From Lyophyllum atratum (lineage: Eukaryota > Basidiomycota > Agaricomycetes > Agaricales > Lyophyllaceae): a stretch of 64,000 nucleotides of DNA. The notes beneath the pieces are model-generated. The model was not told the origin of the DNA. It saw only the letters and a program-made list of their open reading frames with translations, and searched no databases. This document shows, one piece after another, positions 26,279 to 38,503 of the stretch; within the stretch, counting starts at the first letter, position 1; the number at the start of each line of letters is the position of its first letter. The DNA is taken from the NCBI GenBank assembly GCA_014905825.1, contig JACGCN010000061.1, positions 1-64,000 of the forward strand, read 5' to 3'. The translations under genes were made by a program, and so were the position numbers.

Positions 26279-27577
26279 TGAAGCTTGTGAACGTGCCAGG
26301 GAGAGAGCCAGGACTCGAGGAGAGGAGTGGAGAGGGACGAAGGAGTCAGCAGAGGACTTGATCGCAGACAAGAATTGCGGCTAGCTATATGAGAGCACGG
26401 GGACCCACGAGTCCATGCCGGCGCCGTCGCATTCGCACAATCATTATGTCTCATCTTTTTTGACCCCCAGCCATCTGAAAACAGGAAACTGGCCCAGGGG
26501 GGTTGCGTTGTTGAGAAACCACACTTGTGTACCTTACATAACGACGCTTCCGGGGCCCTTCCGGCTGAGGTATATTCCGCTAACCCCAACTGTGCTGTTA
26601 GACGACGACTGTCCAGGTGGCCGAGGAGAGTGGAAAGCTGCACGCAGAATCGGAAGATGCAGGTGAGCTGGTGAGTCTAGAAGAGCCGGTGCACGAAGTC
26701 AAGCTATTCTCGGATGGCGGAGCTGGCCAAGATGCAGGAGACTCGTACGCGTGGACAACGATCTTTGGTTCGACATGCTTTGCTTTGGGGCTGCATATGA
26801 AGTTTGAGTAAATCGACAGGAGATTGGGTGTGATCCAGTGGTGGTGTAGTTTCACCCCGTTTCTTGAAGAGGGCACTAGCAAGGGGAAAACGGGGACTTG
26901 CGAGAGAACAGTCGAAGAAGATGGCCTCGCTAGAATGGCTCGAAAGAAAAAGAAACGCGGATAGACGGATCGGATTGTAATGAGCCTGCGGGTAACGAAA
27001 GGACCCTGTGTAATTCATACGATTCAGAGCCGGCAGGGCTGGGATCTTAGCATACGCAGTGGTGTATGACCTTGGAAGGTAGTGCAGGAGACTTAGAAGC
27101 GTGAAAAGCGTACGAACATGATGATGGTTGGGAAAGAGAATGAATACACCATCAATTCTTGACTCAAGCCTAGGTCGTGTTCATTTTGCCCAACCCTGTG
27201 CGGAATAGACGGTCAATTTAGTACATGGCCTCGCCAAAATATGTGCTCGGGGCTTCGACCGAGATGAGCAATATACGAGACTTTCCATATATTCTATACT
27301 ACGCCATGGAAAGCGATGCAACACCGTCACTGGGACTGTCTTGTGAGCCAAGGTGAGGGATATCGCGGAGGAAAAGGGGACGAAGTGTAAAATTGAAGAT
27401 AAGATAAGATTCAGACCTCCGAATCCCGACCCACCAAACGTTGTCCCTGTTTGCCATACACCCCCAATTTGGAACCTCGAAAAAAAATTGTTTCACGGTC
27501 GAACGCCAGGCTCCCACAACCCCGACAAAAATTGTCGCAGAACGAACATCAACCCGTCCTACGACACCGACTAACTA
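26279..27577. other. Intergenic region, MFS copy 2 / fibrillarin
   Basis: About 1.3 kb between divergent genes contains both promoters. Small ORFs on both strands carry no motif. I see no repeat or RNA gene. Confidence 0.5.
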
Positions 27578-28888
27578 ATGGCATTTGGTGCGTTTTCTGT
27601 ACTCTTAGTGCTATAACCCCGTTGCTGAGACAGGTTTTGGTTCGGTTTTTGCAGGAGCACCTGGTGGGCGCGGCGGATTTGGCGGACGAGGAGGGGGAGG
27701 TGACAGAGGTGGAGGACGGGGAGGGTTCAGAGGTGGAGGTGATAGGGGAGGATTCAGAGGTGGAGGTGATAGGGGAGGCTTCAGAGGTGGAGATCGGGGT
27801 GGACGTGGTATGTCCTGAATCTCTTTTGGCGATCAAAGAACCCGAGGACTAATAAATTTCTTTTCTGCTACTCAGGTGGAGGCGTCCGTGGAGGCGGTGT
27901 TGGACGAGGCGGGCGCGGTGGCGGGCGTGGTGCCCCTGGTGGACGCGGTGCTGGCGGGCGTGGTGGACGGGGCGGACGGGGTGGTGCCAGGGGTGGCGCG
28001 AACACCGTACTAGAGCCCCATAGGCATCCTGGTGTCTTCATCGCCAAAGGAAAGGACCACATGCTGGTCACCAAGAACCTTGTGCCCGGAGAGTCAGTGT
28101 ATGGCGAAAAGCGGATATCCATCGAAGGTGGCGTTGAGGGTACGAAGACGGAGTACAGGGTTTGGAATCCTTTCCGTTCGAAGCTGGCGGCGGGTGTGCT
28201 TGGGGGCTTGGACGATATCTACATTAAGCCTGGTGCGAAAGTGCTGTACCTTGGGGCGGCTAGCGGGACCAGTGTGAGCCATGTTGCGGATATCGTTGGG
28301 CCGGTAAGAAAAGTCTTGCTTTCTGGGATGTTCACCCACCGATCTTTCTTTCTTTGATTTTAGGATGGTGTCGTCTACGCTGTCGAGTTCTCACCGCGGT
28401 CGGGTCGTGATCTCATCAACATGGCTAAGAAGCGGACAAATGTCATCCGTAAGTCCCATCTTCAACCTCATTTCTAAGGGCTACACTAACCGAATGATAC
28501 AGCCATCGTTGAGGACGCTCGGTTGCCCAACAGATACCGAATGCTGCTCTCAACAGTAGACGTCATTTTTGCCGATGTTGCGCAGCCAGATCAGGCTCGT
28601 ATCGTCATCCATAATGCCCAGAGCTTCCTCAAAGACCAGGGCCACGTTATCATCTCCATCAAAGCCAGTTGTATCGACTCCACCGCACCTCCCGAAACAA
28701 TTTTCGCGTCCGAGGTGCAAAAACTAAAAGAAAACCAATTCAAGCCTCTGGAACAGGTTACTCTGGAGCCTTATGAGCGAGACCACGCCATGGTGTCTGG
28801 TGAGTTCTCTATCCCCCCTTCTGGTAGTTCATGCTCGCTCACAACTCGTTTCTTAGCCGTCTACCAACGGCACGTAAAAAGTACCTGA
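27578..28888 (+). CDS. NOP1: Fibrillarin, rRNA 2'-O-methyltransferase (Nop1)
   Basis: Fibrillarin is the catalytic subunit of box C/D snoRNPs in the nucleolus. Exon 1 is only MAFG (ATG 27578). Later exons give a long Gly/Arg (GAR) domain built from FRGGGDRGG repeats, then [20 protein letters not shown] and [15 protein letters not shown]. The SAM-binding motif is [19 protein letters not shown], followed by [14 protein letters not shown] and the catalytic-site region [16 protein letters not shown]. The end is VYQRHVKST at TGA 28886-28888. Four introns or so are visible. Order and length fit fibrillarin. Confidence 0.95.
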
Positions 28889-29154
28889 TTGACGATTCTT
28901 CTCCCTGGTTTCGATTTCTTTAGGAGCTAAGAAGTTATTTTTGTATACCTGCTGCCAAGGTCTGGCTCAGCGATTTTTGTATCCCAAAGTAACTACGTAG
29001 CTCGGCTCTATCTTTCCCTATATATATTATAATCTCCATCCACGATTCCACCGAATTTGAGGCCTCGAAACTGGCGAAGTGAAGCCGTGTTTTCGAAGAT
29101 TTCTTGACGTGGCAAAATGATCATGTGCCTTACGCAGCCTTCAGTGATGTAGAC
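28889..29154. other. Intergenic region, fibrillarin / PMT2
   Basis: A 266-bp tandem gap holds the fibrillarin 3' UTR (TATATATATTATAATC near 29020) and the upstream sequence of PMT2. Confidence 0.4.
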
Positions 29155-32100
29155 ATGAACATTCCGTTTCTTCAACAACTTTTACACCCGTCTCTTCGTC
29201 GTCGCCTCCAGCAACGCGGCCCTGTGCCTACACTCTCTCCACATTCTGGTATCTCCCAGCTCATGAGACCATCTGAAGTCGCTGTAGACTTCGGCCCTGA
29301 CTCTGTAACTCCACGCACCTCCGACGACTTCGAAGAAATTTCATATCCCACCACGCATTGGAGTCCAGCGCACAGGGACGAGGAACTACCTTTGCACTAC
29401 ATGTCGGAAGAAAAGGCTCGTCGGCGGACGGGCAGGGGCGGCCACGAAGGGGCAGGCATCTATGAGAGTGGTGGCGAGAAGGAGGACCGCTATGAGGCGT
29501 ATGACGATGATGGCAAGGACGTCTACAACAAAATCCGCCCCGTCAAGAACCGCGTAGGCAGTGGCCGCCCCCCACCGCCTCCCGCCCCCCCTGCGACCAG
29601 CATAGTATGTCTACCACTCCGTACGTGTTATAGCTTCCACTGACACATGTGGACAGAGGGAGTTCCTGATGCAGAACTTGGAGCATATCCCGCCGATTGT
29701 GTACACCCTCCTATCCTGCTGGACGCGCTTCCATAAAATTGGCAGGTCGAACGTCGTCGTCTGGGACGAGGCCCACTTCGGCAAATTCGGGTCGCACTAC
29801 CTCAAGCGCGAGTTCTATTTCGATGTGCATCCGCCCCTGGGGAAGATGCTCGTTGGGCTCGCGGGTGCGCTGGCTGGTTATGATGGCTCGTTCGATTTCA
29901 AGAGCGGTGTCGAGTATCCCGAGAATGTGCCTTATGTCGCGATGCGGGTGATGTTAGCGACGTTCGGAGTGGGTATGGTTCCGCTGGGCTGGTATACCGC
30001 GGTAGAGCTCGGGATGAGCCAGTGGGCGTGTCATCTGGTTGCTCTTATGGTTTTGCTTGGTGCGCGGTCTCTTATTTTTCACAATTGCATGTCACTTATC
30101 TGTACAACAGATGTCGGCTGGCTTTGCATCTCGCGGTTTATCCTCCTGGACTCCATGCTCCTCTTTTTCACGTTCTTTACCGTTTTCTGTCTTACCAAAT
30201 TCCACAATCAACAATATCAGTAAGGATTTCATATACCTGACATTGCTTGACCTGACCAAATTGCAGGTCATTTTCTATCGACTGGTGGTTATGGCTAATA
30301 ATGACTGGCATCTCTATTGGTTGGGTAACTAGGTATGTTTAGATCTCCTCCTCTCCAGTCACGTTGCTAAAGCCAAATCCTAGCGTCAAAATGGTCGGCC
30401 TATTCGTCACCGCCCTGGTTGGCCTGTACACAATCGAAGACCTCTGGGATAAGTTTGGAGACCTAAAGATGTCTGTGGTACGTGTTTTCTTTTCTTCGAG
30501 TAACTCCTTTCTGATGTTGAGGTCTAGCGCGACCAAGCTAAACATTGGATCGCCCGGATAGTTTGTCTGATCTTCATCCCTATCCTCGTCTTCATGGCAT
30601 CCTTCAAGATCCACTTTATGATCCTCAACCACTCCGGCCCCGGTGACGCCCAGATGAGCTCGCTCTTCCAAGCCAATCTCGTCGGGAACGACTTTTCCCA
30701 AAATCCCCTTGGTTCGTTGCCTACTGCCGCCGTTCCGAGTTTATCTATTGACATGTTCACCACGCAGAGGTCGCCTATGGATCGAAACTCACCCTCAAGA
30801 ACATGGGCTGGGGAGGTGGGCTGCTGCACTCGCATGTGCAAACCTACCCCGTGGGCTCGAACCAACAGCAAGTCACCTGCTACCACTACAAGGACGAGAA
30901 CAACAACTGGGTCATCCTTCCCCGCTGGGACCAGCCCGAGTATAACCCTAACGAGGAGATCAAGTACTTGCAGCACGGCGACGTCATCCGGCTCCAGCAC
31001 TTCCCGACCTCGCGCAACCTCCACTCTCATACCGTCCTCGCCCCCGTCACGAAGCTCAATTATGAGGTCTCTTGTTACGGCAATGACACGATTGGTGACG
31101 TTGGCGACTACTGGCAGGTCGAGGTTGTGGATGACATCAAGAGGAGCAAAGTGGATAGGATACATTCGCTGACAACGCGCTTGAGGTTCCGCCACCAGCA
31201 GCTCGGGTGCTACCTCCGGGCTGCGAATGCGATCCTGCCGCAGTGGGGTTTCAAACAGGTCGAGGTCAGCTGCGACAAGGAGAATAACCCTAAGGATGTG
31301 GCCACGTACTGGAACGTGGAGAGTCACTGGAACGACCGGCGTGAGTCTCTCCCTCTATCACTCCTGCTTAACTTACTGATCCAATTTGACCTTTTGCAGT
31401 TCCCGCCGCGGACGTCAAGTTCTACCGCTCGCCATTCCTGCGCGACTTCTGGCACCTAAACGTCGCGATGATGACGTCAAACAACGCACTTATCCCCGAC
31501 CCAGACAAGGAAGATATCCTCGCGTCCAAGCCGTTCGATTGGCCGTTCCTCCATCTCGGCCTCCGCATGTGTGGCTGGGGTGATACACAGATCAAGTATT
31601 ACCTCCTAGGCACGCCTGTCATCGCATGGGGCGGCTCGCTGAGTCTTATCGTGGCTCTTCTCTCCCTGGGCGTGTATGTGCTGAGGAGGCAGAGGAAGTA
31701 TGTCGATATGGAGCCGCGTGAGTCCATATGCTTATTCTTCTTTCTCGGGGGCGGCTGAGCTGATAGGTCTGGGACTTGTGTAGGTGAATGGGATCATTTC
31801 TTGTATGTGGGCAAGATCGCATTCTTTGGATGGGCATTGCACTACTGTGAGGACTTTTAATCTCGCGCCTAATATTGACTTTGGAGGACTGATCGTTATT
31901 ACGCGTCTAGTGCCGTTTTTGGTTATGGGCCGGGTAACCTACGTCCATCATTACGTGCGTCCCCCTCTCCTACATATGTGGTTCATCTCCGGGTAGGCTC
32001 TGACGCCATGATGATCTAGCTTCCTACACTGTACTTCTCCGTGCTGATGCTCGCGCATCTTCTGGATCACTTCGTGTTCTCCTCGCGCGGGTACACGACC

Positions 32101-32310
32101 CAGACAAAGTGGATCGTCTTTGGGATCTGCGCGGGCTCAATTGTTGGCACATTTTGGTGGTTTAAGGGCCTGGCCTTCGGTATTGATGGCCCGATCAGCG
32201 AGCACAAGGGTTTGCTCTGGCGTAAAGTGAGCCTCAGCCCTTTTTGCCTTGTAACGAATACTGACGAAACTACAATGATTCTACAGAGTTGGAACATATA
32301 CAACGAGTGA
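29155..32310 (+). CDS. PMT2: Protein O-mannosyltransferase, PMT2 type
   Basis: This ER membrane enzyme moves mannose from dolichol-phosphate-mannose to Ser/Thr. Exon 2 holds the hallmark first luminal loop VVWDEAHFGKFGSHYLKREF and VHPPLGKMLVGLAG, with the acidic DE pair. Middle exons hold the MIR repeats (LLHSHVQTYP, VTCYHYKDENNNWV, LQHFPTSRNLHSH, YWNVESHWNDR). The C-terminal part is a set of TM helices including HYLPFLVMGRVTYVHHYLP, ending SWNIYNE at TGA 32308-32310. ATG 29155 is in frame with no stop through exon 1, but ATG 29401 (MSEEKARRR) is an alternative start that removes 82 residues. About ten introns are present. The sequence is closest to Pmt2 rather than Pmt1 or Pmt4 from memory. 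Confidence 0.92.
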
Positions 32311-32642
32311 AGATATCCGGACTTTGTTGTTTAGCTTACACCTACATCTATAGCTAGCGGCCTCTCCTCGCCGTGGGTCGTTCGAAAACACCTGCTTTTT
32401 GTACATATCCAGCTGCGTATAATATTTGGATCTATTCCGGGGTGGCGTGAATTATGTGTCGTGGGTAGTGTGAAGTAATGTTGGATGCGATGTTGTCGAA
32501 CGTGAGGCGCGTGTTTCGATTAGTGGTCCGAGGCCGGTTCCAAGTGGACCTGATGTTAATGTATGGGATGAGGCGGTGGCGAGGAGGGATGGCCGGTGCT
32601 GGTGACAGTCTGGCTGCGGATTGGTAGGCTTGTTGGTCCTGT
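32311..32642. other. Convergent intergenic region, PMT2 / hypothetical gene
   Basis: Some 332 bp between two 3' ends. Nothing but 3' UTR-like sequence is seen. Confidence 0.45.
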
Positions 32643-33478
32643 CTAAATTATGAACAGGAGTGGTTTGTCCGGATCACAGAGGCCGCAGTCTGCGCAGCCA
32701 TGGATGCTGAGAGGGGATACGGGTGCAGGTAAGTAATGACGTTTCGGAAGCCCACGAGGAGAGATCGGACTCACGGACACGTCCCAGGTGCGTCCCGAGG
32801 GATGAACATGACCTTGCTGCGTGTTTTGCCGGAGTGCCGTAAGGGAGGGGGAGCCAGAGCCGTGATACATTCGGTTAAATCAAGCGTACGGCTCGCTGGA
32901 CCGGCAGTGCAGGTGGGCGCCGCTTCGTCGTCGACCTCCGAGTCGTCTTGCCCTCCTTCGTAGGAGTAGAAGGTGTCGCTGTCGCTCGCACTGTCGTCAA
33001 TAACGTGCGCGTGCGATTCTTTTTCCACGTCCACTTCACGATCGAAGTTGGCTATGTCAAGGAGGATCTTGCCGCCGAGGACGTATGCAGGCTGTGGCGA
33101 TCAATACTCATCAGTCAAGACCTTCAGTAGCGAAAAGGAAAATCAACCACGACGTACGCGTTCTACCTGTGCCGCCGGCAATGCGTAGTAGGAATGTGCT
33201 GCTTCGTCATCCGATACGAGGGTGTCTGAGCCGTCGGTGCCCTCTATAGACGAAGTGCCGTCCCGGTCCATGATCACGGGGTCATGATGGGGATACGACA
33301 TGAGGCGCTCGAGGTACGGTCGGTGTGCGCGCCACGCGGCGAGCTCGGTGGCAGCGGCAGTGCTCAGAGCGTCTGCCGCCGACCTATCGGGCACCATAGC
33401 GAGCGATGTCTGAATGGCGCCGATCACGCTTTCGAGGCGTTCGGAGAGGGCGAGCAAGGAGAAAGGGAGGCGCGTCAT
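32643..33478 (-). CDS. Hypothetical protein with Cys-rich C-terminus
   Basis: Three exons with good junctions: ATG 33478 to a GTACGT donor near 33160, then a central exon (CAG acceptor near 33093), then a short last exon to TAG 32645-32643. The N-terminal part is mostly helical, Ala/Leu/Glu-rich (LLALSERLESVIGAIQTSLA). The middle is acidic and Ser/Asp-rich (DGTSSIEGTDGSDTLVSDDE; VIDDSASDSDTF). The final exon gives CPIHGCADCGLCDPDK, four Cys in a CxxCxxC-like cluster that could bind metal. No family is recognised. Confidence 0.65.
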
Positions 33479-34208
33479 GGACGGATGGTGTGGGCGTCTG
33501 TGGGTGGAAGACGGGGCAAAGGGGAAGATGCTGGTTTGCTGCGCAGAAAAGATCTTTGGGCCTAGCAGAGGTGGGAGACCACGATGCGTTGAAGAGGGGC
33601 GATCTGGGCATGAGGCTCGGGGAACCGTTTTAATATAAAAGGAAGAGTGTGGCCATCAGGGCCATTGGCCTTAAGTGGAGGGCCACCCTTCGATAGGGAA
33701 CAATGGAGGATCTGCAGAGTGGCATATTCCGCGGTATCTATATATGAACTTGATGGCCAGGGACAAAGACGGCGGGCTGTGGCCTGGAGGCCGTCAGTGA
33801 GGCAGATATGTTAACACGACAAGCCAGAGCACCGCAAACTAATCATTACCTCGACTGACTTTGTTGTTGGGCTCTGTCCTGTGGACAATAAGACAATAGT
33901 ACGGTGCGCTGCACGTATCAAGTTTCAACGTGATCATCAATCAGCTTGAAGGCAGTCGCCTTGAAGTTACTAGACACCGAGGAGCCAGAGCAGTGCAGCA
34001 TATGTTTCCAGTGATTTCGGTAAATAAGAGATTCCTGGGAAGCCCAGCTGGAGCGCAGGATCCCGACCCCCGGGAGCATGCCAAAGGTCATGGCGAACAA
34101 GGACAAAGGCAGCTGGTCATCTTATCTCATCTTATCTAAAGTTCCGTTATCCGCCTCCGAGAGGTTCGGAGCAGCCTTCCTCATTTCATTCTTGACACAT
34201 ATTTCAAC
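33479..34208. promoter_or_regulatory. Divergent intergenic region, hypothetical gene / VPS28
   Basis: Some 730 bp between two start codons, so both promoters lie here. A TATATATGAAC motif occurs near 33738 and CTTATCTCATCTTATCT just upstream of VPS28 (about 34121). No gene is supported. Confidence 0.45.
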
Positions 34209-35157
34209 ATGAGCTCGCTGCCGCTCTCCATGGATGAGGAAGTCCGTTTGTATACCAATAATGCAGACCGGGAAAGATACAACAATCTAGCGACCCTCTT
34301 CGGTATCACTGTGGCCCTTGATTATCTTGAGCGAGCGTTTGTACGGGACTCTATTACTGCAGCCGAGTACGTTCTTTCCCCGTGTCACTTTTTGGCTGCA
34401 ACTCAGCCATCTCTTAATTGCTATTTATTTATCTCTCCTCAAAGAGATACTCGCCAGCATGCACGCGGCTCATCGCGCAATACAAGACCATGTTGAAGTT
34501 GGTCGGGGACAGTGTACCATCAATAGAAGAGTTCATGGCAAGATATCGAGTCAGTATTCTCCTGACTCAATCGTCTGGATGCAATGAGATAGATAATATC
34601 GGCCCCATTCTTAGATGGATCATCCTGCCGCTCTTCATCGACTGCAAGTTGGGGTTCCAGCCACGGTCGAACACTCAAGTGAAGCTGGTCCGGAGACAGG
34701 GAAATGGGTGGCAGAGACGACGCAGGTGAGGTCGAGACTAGAAACTTGCTACCCTTCGATCTCACGCTGTTTCCAGAGCTTCATTACGTTCATGGATGCA
34801 TTGAAGCTGCGCCTACGCGCTAAGGATCAGTTGCATCCAATTCTGCAGGACCTCGTGACTGGTTATGCCCGGTTCAAAGGGAGCAAGGACTGGGAAGGAC
34901 GAAGTCGTATGGTTGGATGGTACGTCTCGCCTCTGTTTCCATGTTGCCAACTAAGGTCGCGATTCAGGCTGATCACTCTCAACGGGATGAAGGCATCGGA
35001 GGAAATCACTGAAGAGCAATCGCGACAGGCTCGTCCTCCTTCTTTCAATCATACTGGCTCTAGCTGATTTGTCTTTTACCAGTTGCTATTTGATGTCGAC
35101 CATGCTTACGCCGAATTCTTCAGAAGTCTGAGTGGTGGGAAAGATGATCCTTCCTGA
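34209..35157 (+). CDS. VPS28: VPS28, ESCRT-I subunit
   Basis: Vps28 bridges ESCRT-I to ESCRT-II in multivesicular body sorting. Spliced exons give MDEEVRLYTNNADRERYNN and FGITVALDYLERAFVRDSIT, then ACTRLIAQYKTMLKLVGDSV and PSIEEFMARYR. Next are GVPATVEHSS, SFITFMDALKLRLRAKDQLH and LITLNGMKASEEITEEQSRQ. It ends LLFDVDHAYAEFFRSLSG with TGA 35155-35157. The N-terminal core-binding half and C-terminal four-helix domain are both present, about 215-220 residues, the normal size. Five introns. The duplicated segment copy 2 abuts its 3' end. Confidence 0.94.
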
Positions 35158-35607
35158 CGATTTCTCAACCCGCCGCCGGTCGAATACCTCGTAGCCCTAT
35201 CGACTTCATAGCTATATGGGTCGCAGTCTATATACCAAACGGTGATCAAGAAGGGCGCACATGGGACAGCGGCAATGAGGCCTTCGAAGACAGCTTGCAA
35301 TCTTTTCTTTCGGTAGCTGGACGTCATTGCTCTGAGGCGTACCCTGATGACAAGGAATGATCATTCATTTCGAGAAACAGCTGTGCTACATGCTACGGTA
35401 ATGCATGAAGACGACAGACCCATGATCTGACTGACGATGTAAGTAATACCAACCATCTACTTCCAACCCCAAGTTGTCCGTTGTCGATATAGTGGGATCC
35501 TCCCGCACATGTATATCCCGACCCAATGTTCTGCCAACGATATCCTGCAACACAAACATCCATCTCCCGCAGTCTAGCCTGAACCTTGGCTTCCTGCTCC
35601 CTAGCCT
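35155..35607 (-). repeat. Duplicated segment, copy 2 (inverted relative to 1-455)
   Basis: Read on the minus strand this matches 1-455 of the + strand, with about 85-90% identity by eye and small indels. It starts within or right after the last codons of VPS28 and includes the unknown gene tail plus its 3' flank. Confidence 0.85.
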
Positions 35608-35650
35608 TCTCCTCCGCCTCACGACGGGCCTTCAACGCATCTTGCAAAGA
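35460..35650 (-). pseudogene. Fragment of the duplicated unknown gene
   Basis: The minus frame reads QDALKARREAEEKAREQEAK, then MDVCVAGYRWQNIGSGY, TCAGGSHYIDNGQLG, closely matching the fragment at the left edge. Upstream of about 35655 this frame meets a TAA stop and has no ATG, so either an intron acceptor lies there or the copy is truncated. The two copies also end differently after QLG: copy 1 has an early TGA, while copy 2 reads on in a shifted context. I treat it as a likely remnant. Confidence 0.5.
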
Positions 35651-36729
35651 AGGTCGACGTCTTGCTTAATGTCAATTGCCATCAGAGCAGAGATCATGTT
35701 GTTGGACCCCTTCTTTCAGTGACTTCTATACTCTAGATAGGAATCTGAACCACTACGCCGAGATTAATCGAGAGTGGTGTCGCCTTCAACGCTTCGCTGG
35801 GCCTTCCATCCGACTGTCGATCTATGAGGATGGTGGATGCGGAGTTAGATGGCAAAGGTCCAGAAGAGATGGTCTGGTGCTAGGCTATTAGGGTATGAAC
35901 TGACCTTGACAGCCACTATGTTGTTCTTCGGGGAACAAAAGACCCGTCGATTTAGCGCTTCCATGCGTTTCCATGCTAGGTAGGATGGGCTTATAAGCAT
36001 TGAACGTTTGAACCCGCATTTGAGACGTCAGCGCCTTCTAAATGAGATATGGCGTCCCACACAGAAGACTGAATCGCGACATACAACAAGGATCGATCTT
36101 ATCTTATCTTAACGCCTTGGATTTAACCAAATATTACATAATTATTTGCAAACTGGTTAATGCCAAGTTAATACGCTTCCCAAGCGCTTCCTCCCCCTCC
36201 AAGTCTAGTGGATCACTCACATTCCATTGCAACTGCCAACGACAGGCGAAAGAGCTTCGAAATGTGCGATCGCGAAAGTTAAACACCTGCCATAGCGCCG
36301 TTCAACTTGCCCTCTTCCTGACCTAACTAACTATGTGGTTTGGGCCTTATGGAGAAGATTCCCTAGAAGGGAAAGGGTCCCTTGTGTCGAAACCTGAAAG
36401 CGACGAGAACGTCCAAGTCCAACGCAAATTGGGGGCGGCCGATCGCGTTACCTCGGAACCCAATCGCATATCGACCATATCTACGCTGTTTGAATGAACG
36501 CTGTCACACTAAATCCATACGTTGCTGCTGGTGTTCGTAACCGACCGAGGAAGATGATCTCTCAGCAGAGAACTGTTCCGGACAATATATATACCCACCA
36601 ACTCACACTCCGATTACAATAACAGGTACTAGCACTTGCCACCTTACCAGGATTCAAAGGTGCGCTTTACCACCCATTTAGTAAAAACCCAAACTCAACT
36701 TCTTTCATTGCAGTAACGATTGGACTTCA
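35651..36729. other. Intergenic region upstream of the P450 gene
   Basis: About 1.1 kb with no supported gene. It presumably contains the promoter of the P450 (a TATATATACCCACC motif near 36583 lies about 145 bp upstream of the ATG). CTTATCTTATCTTAA occurs near 36098. Confidence 0.45.
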
Positions 36730-38503
36730 ATGCTCTCCTTGGACGCTATTCTTCGCTTTCTTGGGTATCTAACAGGGGTGTTCGTCGTTTATGGTTGCTA
36801 TCAAGTATACACCGAAGTAACATCGCCGTTACGGAATCTTCCTGGCCCCAAGCCTGCGAGTTGGCTCTTTGGGAACGCAGTGGAGCTCTTGGAAGCAGTA
36901 TGTCTTGCGACTGCACTGTCAATACAAGTAACGGACTAGCTTCAAACCAGGAAGACTCCTTGCTCCCGGAGCAGTGGGCTGGAGAGTATGGTCCGACTAT
37001 TAAACTTACGGCCTTATTTGGTACTGTAAGTCGTTGCTCATATGTGTGTCAGGAAGATGGGGCTGACACCGAGGTCCTCAACAGATTAGTGTGCTACATA
37101 CTATGGACACCAAGGCTTTGAAGCACGTTATTGTAAATAGCGATATCTATCAAAAACCTGCGTCTTGGCGCTACGCGCTCCGTCGTTTACTAGGCCCCGG
37201 TCCGTTCTCGTGTCTATGGCTCCATTCGACGTCTGACAAGCATTCGGTACTAAGGCGCCGCACATGTGGTCGAGGGAGACAAACACAAGCACCAGGTAAG
37301 GTTTTCGGATCGCGTCGATGGCACCCATATTCTGAACATAGCCTTCACAGCGGGCAAGCATGGTACGCAAACGAATACCCTTTCACTAATGGAACACTAC
37401 TCATCGCCCCAAGAATCCTGTATTTGGTCCCTCCCGCGTTAGAGAGCTCGCAGACATATTCATTTTCAAGTCCATCCAAGTATAATGCCACGTCTTCTAC
37501 CCACATATAGTAGCCCTGATCTCCACAAACAGCTGCGGGACATATGGTCGGCGACGACTACTAACGCCGATGGAAGCGGTCGAGTTGACGCTTTGTCCTG
37601 GCTACGCAGAGCTGCCCTTGATGTCGTCGGTCTTGCTGGTCCGTTTCCTCTCACCTTTTCTATCTCAGCACAAAGAATAAGTGGGGGATAGGTTTTAATT
37701 ACGATTTCGACGCTCTTAGTGACAATCCCAAGCCAAAGGAACTCACTCCCGCGTTCTCGACCATGTTCAACCACTCCACTCTAGAAAAAGCCGCGAAGGC
37801 TTTCCTATGGGTGTTTTTACCCTTCTTGGCAAGTTTTATTTCGATCGACCTAGATTTACGGATATAATAGATGTCTCACATCAGCCCACGGAACTACGCC
37901 CAGCGTTTGTGAAAGCTCGGCAGATTATGACAAGTGTAGGACACCAGTCACTGCGAGAAAGCAAAGCTGCCATGAACGAAAAACATGCGGCGAAGCCGCG
38001 TGATCTTCTCTCCCTTCTCGTCAAGTCGAATACGGATAAGGGTGTTCTGGATCACCGGCGTTTGAATGACCAGGAAGTCTTGGCTGGTACACCGCTCTAA
38101 TACTGCCACTATAAATCTACTTGGCTCACTTTCATCCAACAGAGTTTTCCACGTTTCTCGTTGCAAGTAACATAACTATCGGGTGCAGTACTACCCGTTG
38201 ACCCTCTCCTGCCCATGTCTTTCTCATACCTTTCGACACAGCGTCGCCGCACCCTGGGCGTTGTACGCACTCACGCAGAATATCGGGGTCCAAAACAAAT
38301 TGCGCGAGGAACTCCTTTCAGTCGATACCGAGAATCCGACAATGGACCAGCTCAACTCCTTGCCTTATCTGGACATGGTAGTCCGCGAGACGATGCATAT
38401 CTTCCCCCCGATGGGAATGATCCCTCGCGTCGCTCACAAAGACGATGTCTTGCCTCTCAATACACCCATCACCGACACGAAAGGAGTCGTACATGACACA
38501 CTC
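36730..38503 (+). pseudogene. Cytochrome P450, 5' part (disrupted by retrotransposon)
   Basis: ATG 36730 opens an N-terminal membrane anchor (AILRFLGYLTGVFVVYGCYQ), then the proline hinge region NLPGPKP. Exons with good GT-AG borders give PEQWAGEYGPTIKL, MNPVFGPSRVRELADIF and DALSWLRRAALDVVGLAG. The I-helix region reads STFLVASNITIGVAAPWALY, where the usual AGx(D/E)TT is ASNITI. The K helix reads VVRETMHIFPP, so the EXXR Arg is His. Near 37857-37888 the best frame meets TAA and TAG unless an odd splice is used. The coding sequence stops at 38503, where the LTR element begins inside an exon, 2 bp before that exon's 3' end. Confidence 0.88.
38499..38503. repeat. Target-site duplication, left (CACTC)
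   Basis: CACTC directly precedes the 5' LTR TGTGACGG and is repeated at 51585-51589 directly after the 3' LTR. Five bp is the expected size for Ty3/gypsy integrases. Confidence 0.9.

Noticed and set aside
26598..27018. Minus ORFs upstream of fibrillarin
   Set aside because: No domain, unstable frames, and they lie in the likely promoter interval.
37809..37890. A GTGTTT...CATCAG intron removing the P450 stop codons
   Set aside because: It is in phase but would delete a segment (FLPFLASFISI) that looks like normal P450 sequence. Left unresolved rather than annotated.
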